From Clostridiales bacterium UBA4698 (lineage in GTDB: Bacteria > Bacillota > Clostridia > TANB77 > UBA1234), in assembly GCA_002404755.1 (NCBI GenBank), contig DHKI01000030.1, positions 42,976 to 64,081 of the forward strand: 21,106 bases of DNA. Direction: 5' to 3'. A program made the position numbers and the translations under genes. Positions 8,801 to 17,800 of the stretch are shown piece by piece. Position 1 is the first letter of the stretch; each line of letters opens with the position of its first letter. The notes under the pieces were generated by a model. It was not told where the DNA came from, ran no database searches, and was given only the letters and a program-made list of their open reading frames with translations.

Positions 8801-11800
8801 TATAGCTTTTGAAGAATCATCTCCACTATAAATAAAGTACGTTACATCGCCATTTCCAAGATTTCCTATTATGCTTGGCTCTGCCTTTTCTCCACCATAT
8901 ATGTAATCATCCATTGTTATCACTGGTGTTATATTTGCTTTTTCGATCTTCCAAATATGAGATACGTTTTCTGCACCAACTAATGTATAGTTGTCGTTAT
9001 CCAATTTCTTTGCAATTGCTGTGTATGTGCCAGCATTAATTTTTCTGTTTTCGTCATACTCTATAACATTTACCGTATCGCCTGCTACTGCATTTGTTAC
9101 CGATGCCTTAACTTCTTTCTCTGAACCGTCATAAGTAAATGTATCTTTATCCCAAACCAAAGTAACTACTCTTTGTTTTACTGTTACATTTATTACAACA
9201 CTTGATGCCTCGTATTGGTCTGTTTCAGCAGCATTCATTGTTATTGTTGTGTTGCCTGCATTTAATGGTTTAATTGTTATAGTTTTATTTGCATTTACAG
9301 TAGCTGTAACAACATTTTCATTAGCTATTGTTACTGTCACTGTGCCATTTCCATTGTATGCATATGATATATCTTTGCTTGGATCACCATATGTGAATAC
9401 CATATTTTTATCTTGCTCTGAAATGTTTATTTTCTCTGTTGAATTTTTCTTTATTGTAACCAAACATTCTCCAGATGTTGAATTATAATTTTCTGTTTCA
9501 GGTATTACAATTGCTACTATTGTAGTTCCTTGTGCAACTGGTGTAACTGTTACACTTCCCGAATTGTTGCCATCTTGATTTGTTACTGTTGCAACAGAAG
9601 TTTTTTCCGATGTTACTTCAGCAATTGTATCCTCACCTGTGTATGTGTAATCAATCTTTCCTGTGGTACCATACTCTAATACTAAGTCATGTATCATCGT
9701 TAAAGTTCTATTAGCCTTATTGATTACCCATGTCTTTGTTATATTTTCACCATCTACTAATGTATAGTTTTCGTTGTCTAATGTTAACGCTTCTGCTTCA
9801 TAATTTCCTGCATTTGTTTTTGCATTATTATTGTATGAAGTAATATTTACGATATCATTTCCAACTTTATTATCTACAGTTGCTGTTATAGTTTTTACTG
9901 TTCCGTCATATGTGAATGTATCATTACTCCAAGAAAGTTTTACAGGTCTCTTCTTAACAGTAACTTTTATTGTTGCCTCACCTGCAGCATATTTTGCTGT
10001 TTCTGAAGATGTTAATGTTATAGTTGCCTCGCCTGCATTTCGAGGTATTATTGTAATTGTTTTTCCTGCTTCGTCTATTGTAACTTTTGCAATATTTTCA
10101 TCTGACGACTTAATGGTCAATTGTCCATTACCTTTATATTCATATGATGTTTGTACTTCGTCATCGCCATATGTTAAAGTAATTTCCGGATTGTTTATAA
10201 CAAGTCCTGCTTCACTCAATCCTACTGTTACTTCGCACTCTTTTGCTATTGAGTTATAATTTTCAGACTCTGGCACTGTAACAGTTAAAATCGTTACTCC
10301 TGCTACCAATGGTTCTATTGTGATTTCTCCACTATTTGTTCCATCTAAATAGTTCTTTATTGACATATACACATTCTTATCTAATGTTACCGTCGCTGTC
10401 ACATCTTCTCCTGTATATGTAAAGTTTAATTTGTAATCTGAACCAAAGATTATATTCACTTTATCTTGCATTACTATTTCTCTGTCAGCCTTATTGATTA
10501 CCCAATTATGAGTTGTATTTGTTGCATTTTGCAATGTATAGTTTTTATTATTTAAACTTAAAGCTTCTGCGATATAGTTTCCTGCATTTGTTTTCTTATT
10601 ATTGTTATATGCATTTACAGAAACAACATCGTTTCCCACTTTGTTTGTAACTGTCGCTGTTATCGTTTTTTCTGTTCCATCATATGTGAAAGTATCATCG
10701 CTCCATTCTAGTTCTACAACTCTTGGTTTTACTGTCATTGTAAGTTTTGTTTCTGTTTCTGTAAATTGATCAGTTTCCGAAGCCTTTATTGTAATAGTTG
10801 TCGTGCCAACTCCTTCTGGTTTTACAATAATTTCGTCTCCGCTTACTCTAACAGAAATTATATCTCCGCTATCTGTCTCTGCTGTAATTGTACCATTTCC
10901 ATCATATTCGAATGGAATTTTTACTGGATCATCTCCATATGTTATTTCTGATGGATAGTCTGGAACAGTTATTTTTGCATCACTATTTCTCTCAACTATC
11001 ACTTTTACATTCTTAGTTGCATATTTATAGTTATCTGATTCCGGCACTTCTATTACAATATTACATTCGCCTTTTTCTACTGGTGAAACTGTTATTGTTC
11101 CATTTCTAACACCATCAACAAAATTCTTAATTATTGCAATATTAGTTTTATCACTTCTAACGCTAGCCGTTACATCTTCTCCTGTGTATTCGAATGTTAT
11201 ATTTCCATCTGTATCATAAACTAAAGTTATTTCTTCAGGATTTAATGTTATCACTCTGTCGGCTTTATTAATCTTCCAATTATGACTTAAGTTTGTTGCA
11301 TTTTCTATTGTGTAATTATTATTTTTTACACCTGTAATTTTTGCTATATAATTTCCTGCTAAAATCTCTGTATTACCAGTATAAATTAATCCAACATCAT
11401 CTCCACTTACAATGTTATCTACTGTTGCTGTTATTGTCTTTGCTGTTCCGTCATAAGTGAATTCATCTTGTCCCCAAGTAACGACAATCATTCTCGGTGT
11501 TACTTGCACTTCTACTTCTCTGCTTACTGAATTATATTTGCTTGTCTCTGCTGCTGTAACTGTAACTTTTGCCGTTCCAACATTCTTAGGAGTCATCTTT
11601 ATCTTCTTAGTAGTTTCATCTACTAAAACTTCTACTACATCACCATTACCTGATACAGCTGTTACTGCACCATTTCCAGTGTATGTATAAGAAATATCTT
11701 TTGCTTGATCACCATATACAAAATCAACTCTTGACTGAATATTCATATCTGCTGTTGCTCTTTCTACGTTTACAGTTATACTAATTTCTGTTGTTGTTCC

Positions 11801-14800
11801 ATCGTAATCTTTGAAAGTAACTTTCATCTTTGTTGTTCCGAAATTTTCACCAGTAACAACACCAGTCGTTTTATTCACTGTTGCAATATTTGTGTCTTCC
11901 ATTTCATATATTATTTCTTTTGCTTCACCAGAATATGAAATATTAGCCTTAGCTGTTTCAAATACTTTTACTGTAATTGAATCATCATGAGTTATATTTG
12001 AAATTTTATCTACTATTTCTGTAATTTCAATTTGGCTGTTTGCTGTTATATCTGAAATGTTTCCTGCATTATCTATTACGTAGAAATAATATCTCTTATT
12101 TTCAGTAGCTTCATATGTGAAACTATTTCCTGTGAATTCTGTCCATGTAGCTCCTGCTGTACTTTGTGTATCGCTTACGTAATATCCGTACAATCCGCTT
12201 CCACCATAATCAACTATGTTTCTAGCTGTAATTGTCTTAGTATTACCTTTTCCTGTTGGAGTAACTACTTCACCAATCACTGGTTTTTCTTTATCGATTT
12301 TTATCTCGCAACCAACGCTTTCACCAGTTATTACTCTACCATTTACATCTACACCAACAAAATATACTTTCTTGTTTATATTATCTTCAAAGTCAATTTT
12401 TACTGTGTTTCCATCCTTAGTCATTTTGTTTGGTATATTGTATGTTGTTTCGCCTTCATATCTGTAGTATACAGCTTCTAAATTATTTACATCATCAGAT
12501 ACTTCAATTGTTGCTGTTACTGTATTGTTTGTCCAGTTTCCGTCATATGCTTCATTGCCTTCTGTCAATGTTACGTCAATACCTGCAACTACTATATTAA
12601 ACTCTACAGTATTTGTTGTTGCACCATTATAATTTGAAGATTCTGCAACTTCTGCAACCATATAGTATTTGCCAGCTGGCAAGTATGTTGAACTTGTTAC
12701 CTCGTTCCAATTTCTCTTATCTGCTACATCTCCAGAATAGTAATAGTAAGTTACATTTCCGTTTCCAAGGTTACCCTCAACTCTTGGGGTTGGCTTTTCG
12801 CCCGCATAAATATAATCTGTCATTACTAATGTTGGAGTTATATCCGCTTTATTGATTGTCCATTCTTTGCTTATATTTTGACCATTTGTAACTGTATAAT
12901 TATCGTTGTTTACACCTGTTGCTTTCGCTGTATATATTCCAGCATTAGTCTTTTTGTTATCTACATATGCATTAATTTCAACAACATCATTTCCAACTTT
13001 ATTTGTTATTGTTGCTATAATTTCTTTTTCGTTGCCATCATAAACAAATGTGTCATTACTCCATTCCAAAATTACAGCTCTCTTATTTACTGTAACCGTA
13101 ATTTGAACTTCTGAAGCATCATATTGCTCTGTCTTTTCAACTCTTATTGTTATTGCTGCACTACCCGCATTTACTGGTGTTATTGTTATTTTCTTATCTG
13201 TTTCATTTATTGTAACTTTCGCAACATCCTCGTTATTAGATACTCCTGTAATTTTTCCATTTCCGGCATATTTGTATCCAATCTCACTTGCATTATCACC
13301 ATATGTGAACACTATGCTTTCAACATCTGGAACGATACTTCCTGATGCTAAAGATACATTCACGTCGCACTTGGCTGTCTTTGATTTATAATTCTCCGAT
13401 TCCGGAATTGTTACAGTTATTGTTGCTGTACCCGCTGAAACTCCAGTAGCTTCTATTGTTCCTTTATTATCGCCGTCTTGTAAAGTTACATTTAATACAT
13501 TAGTATTACTGCTTACAACCTCTGCTGTAACATCCTCACCTGTATAAGTAAATTCTATATTTTCAAGTGTGCCAAATATCAAGTTAATATTTGATACTAA
13601 ATTAATTTCTCTTTCTGCCTTTTCAATAACCCAATTATGTGTCTTACCAGTCATTCCTTCTATCGTATAATTTGGATTATCTAGCGAAGTTATCTCTGCA
13701 ATATAATTTCCGGCATCAGTCTTTTTGTTATTTGCATAAGTTATATTTACAGTATCATTTCCTACTATATTATTTATTGTTGCTATTACTTCTTTTTCTG
13801 TTCCGTCATATACAAACGAATCTCCACTCCATGTAACCTTAATTACTCTCTTTGTAACTGTAACATTTATAATGATTTCTTTAGCTAAATATTGTTTCGT
13901 TTTTTCAGATTTTAATACCAATGTTGTTTCGCCATATCCAACAGCATCTACAGTTATTTTATTATCTGCCAATGTTGCTTTAGCTACATTTTCATCTTGT
14001 GAAGTTATGCTTAATTTTCCATTTCCATTATATGATGTTATATTAATTACTTTTGAAGTATCACCATAATTAAAGTTCAATGTGTTTCTATCTATGATTA
14101 ATGTTGGCTCTATCGCATTTACTTTTACTGTTATTGTCTTCTCATATTTAGTTCCATCAAAATCTTCAATTGTAACTTTGGCTGTTGTTGTGCCTTCTGC
14201 AACACCTGTTATAGCTCCTGTTGTAGCATCTATCGTTGCTATCGTGTTATCTACAATTTCAAATGTTACATCCTTTGGAGTTCCATCATATTTCAAACTT
14301 GGTGTCTTTGTTTCAAACACATTCAATTCCAAAGTATCTGAATTGCCATTAAATTCGATATTAGTTACTTTATCTTGTACATCTACAATATTTGTTGAAT
14401 AAGCCTCTGAAATATTTCCTGCATTATCTATTACCCAAATGTGATAAGTATTATTTTCTGTAACTGTAAATTCAAAGCTTGAAGATTTTAAATCTGTCCA
14501 AGTTGCATTAGTCAAGTCTGCAACTGTATTTATATAGTATCCTTTTAATCCACTTCCACCTTCATCTGTTATGTTTGAAACTGTTATTGTCTTAGAGTTT
14601 GCTTTTCCTGTTGGAACAGTCACATTACCAATTATAGGCTTAATCTTATCAATATTTTCTATTTTGTGTTCAACTGGATTACTATGTCCTACTCCATCTG
14701 AATATCTAGCATATAATATTCCGTTTGCACTAAATATTACATCTGTTGTCTCTCCTGTTACTGTTGTCCAATTTTCTTTATCTGTCGAATACTGATGGAT

Positions 14801-17800
14801 ATATGTTGTATCACCGCTCCAATTAATTGTTGCTGTTACATCTTGGTTTGTCCATTCTGTTGGAGTGTGTGTAATAGTAATTGCTGACGCATCAATCTTT
14901 AAAGTTCTAGTAAATGCACTCTTTGAAGTAACTGTATTATTCGCAACATCTGTAATAACAGTTCTAACTTCATACTCAGTATCTGAAGATAAATTCTTTA
15001 TCACATCACTCAAATCTGTTGTTGTGTTCCATGTGTTGAAATCACCGTCGCCACTTAATCTATATTCATATCTTATACTTGTTATTGGCACAGCACAAAC
15101 TTGGTTTGTTGTTACACCAATTTCATGAACACCAGGAACCAATGTAGGGGCAGTATCTGTTGTTGTTGCATCGTTCATAACAGTAATTCCAATTGCAATA
15201 TCTGTTTCATCATTTTGATTCAATGCACAATCAGTAATAACTCCAGCTGGAACTGTTATTGTAAGAGGACCATTTCCAGTAACATTAGTAATTGTCAACG
15301 TAAATCTCTCTCCACTTGTTATATCTTCTTTTGTCAATGTTCTAACAACACCATCAATAACATTACCAGCAACTTTTATTACAAAGTTATCTTTTGTTAA
15401 TGTCGTTGTAGCTGAATTGTAATTCGTATCAAAAGACTCAAATGTAAATGTTACTTGCTGACTCTCACCTAAATAATCTAGTTCCGGATTCTTGGATTTT
15501 AAATCTATTGTAGGTTTAACTGTATCAATCATTACATCACCAAACAATGGATCATATTCTGTTCTACCTATTGTATAAACATATTCGCTCTCATCACCAT
15601 TTTCAGCAACAGCTTTAATTCTATATTCAAAAGACATGTTCTTAGTAAGTCCAGTATGCATGTGTGGTGAAGTAGCATTATCACTTAATACAATCCAGTT
15701 GTTGTCTTTATTAGAAGCCTCTAATACATATTTCACATTTGTGTTTTCTGTATCTTTCCAAGTTATTTCTATCGAATCTGTATAATCTCCACTTGTTGCT
15801 GTGAAATTTTTAACCGTAGCTACTTCTGTTCTAACAACAGTAATATTTGTATTAATTACATACTCATCATTACCGTTTTTAGCCAAGTCAAATATTTTAC
15901 CTGCAGGTATTCTTACAGATAGACTTCCATCGCCAATTAAATTGTTAAGTTTTAATGTGTATCTTTCTCCACTTGGAATTACAGCTCTTGTCAACTCTTT
16001 ATTCACACTTGTAGAAATAGTTCCATTTATTAAAACTTCTACATCTTCTTTAAATAACTTACATCCATCATTGTAATCATAATTATCATCAGTAACATTA
16101 AATGTTATTGTAACATCCGTCAAAGGTCCTACCTTCTCTGAATTTGGTGTTATATTAATGTTATCTATAACTGGCTTAATTGTATCTTTATTTACAACAT
16201 CATAAATATCATCGTATTGAGTTGAACCTCTTGTTGATGATGGCTCACTATATCTCATGCTTGAATCGTATGCTTCAATAACATACTCGTATGTTTTATT
16301 TTTCTCAATTCCAACATGCATATATGGAGAAGTAACGTCATTTGATAAAAGAACCTTCTCGTTATTTTCGTTTATATATGATAATCTATACTTCAAACCA
16401 GAAACCATTTTCCATGTAACTTCAATTGCATCGACATAATCTCCACTCGTTGCAACAAAATTTTCTGGTGCATCTGGTGCTGGTGTAATAGCAACTTTTC
16501 CAGAGTTTATATCATCTTGTGCAACTATTAGTAAAACTTCATTAGAAGCTAAACTGTATGCCGAAATATCCGAATTTACAATCAAACATCTGAAAACCAA
16601 TCCACTCAAATTATTTGTAACATCCAAAGTTTCGCTATCAATTTTCATTGTGTTAGTATCAATATTTAAAGCTTTTGTATCATATCCTGTTGCCATATCA
16701 GCAGTAACGTCTTCCCAGAAGTCACCTGATTTGTATTGCCATTTATACGTGCTTGCACCTTTTGCCTCAACTTCTATTACAGCAATCTCTCCATGTTTAA
16801 CTTTAAATGTAGTAAGAGGTTGCTTTGTGTATCCTAATTCAAAATACTTAACTGCACGTTGCTCTTCATTTGTCATAATCATATTTGCAACATTTGATTT
16901 AATTGCACTATGGTCAACGTAATATTCATTACCCGCCAAACATCTAAATTGGTATTGATACATTGCATAGTTTGTTTCAACAGTAGTCAATGTTGACTCC
17001 TTCGTTATACTATCAATAGTAGTTGTTGAAACAGTTCCAATTGAATTCGTCATGTCTTTCCAGTAATCACTATCATTCTCTCTATATTGCCATGTCAATG
17101 TTAAGCCTGCACCAATCGCTTTAGCTTTATAAACCGCTTTATTACCCACTAAAACTTTTGTCGTCACAGGTTGAGTTAAAAATATTGGTGTCTCATAAGC
17201 TAACGTTGTATCATGTGTAACTATTAACTTTGCAATATTAGAAACTGCACCATGATGATCTTTAAACACATCATTTCCAACTATACATCTAAAATCATAT
17301 CCAGATAATAAATTTGTAACAGCTGTTGTTGTGAATGTCGCTGTATCTCTGCTCACTTTAGAAGTACCTATAGAATTTGACATCTCGTGCCAATAGTCCT
17401 TTTCATTCTCTCTGTATTGCCATGTAAAAGTTGTAGCATTATCTGCTGAAATTGTAAATGTTGCTGCATTTCCAAATTTAACTTTTGCAGTAGTTATATT
17501 TGTTTTGATTTTTGGAATCAAAGCTGTTTCAACATTAACTTCTATATCTTCAGTAACACTACTAATATTACAAGTTCTTCCCAACTCTTCACCGACAACA
17601 ACAAAAGAACTATCGCCACTATCACCAGAAGGATATACTATATTACCAGAAGAAGTCTTTAGTGTAACTCCAGTTATTCCATAACCTTCGCCAGGCACTA
17701 TAGAAAAAGCAAAATTTGTACCACTTGCAACTTGACTATTGTTAGTTATCTCATCTCCACTTACTTCAGTTATTTTAAAATCCCCATCGCCACTAAATTT

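Noticed and set aside
12164..12481. Cys/Tyr/Asn-rich plus-strand frame as a small membrane protein
   Set aside because: It overlaps another plus-strand shadow frame and is the antisense of the E module of the giant protein.
5820..14900. CRISPR array or recent tandem DNA duplication
   Set aside because: The periodicity of about 770 bp comes from diverged protein domains in one open frame; there are no short identical direct repeats with spacers.
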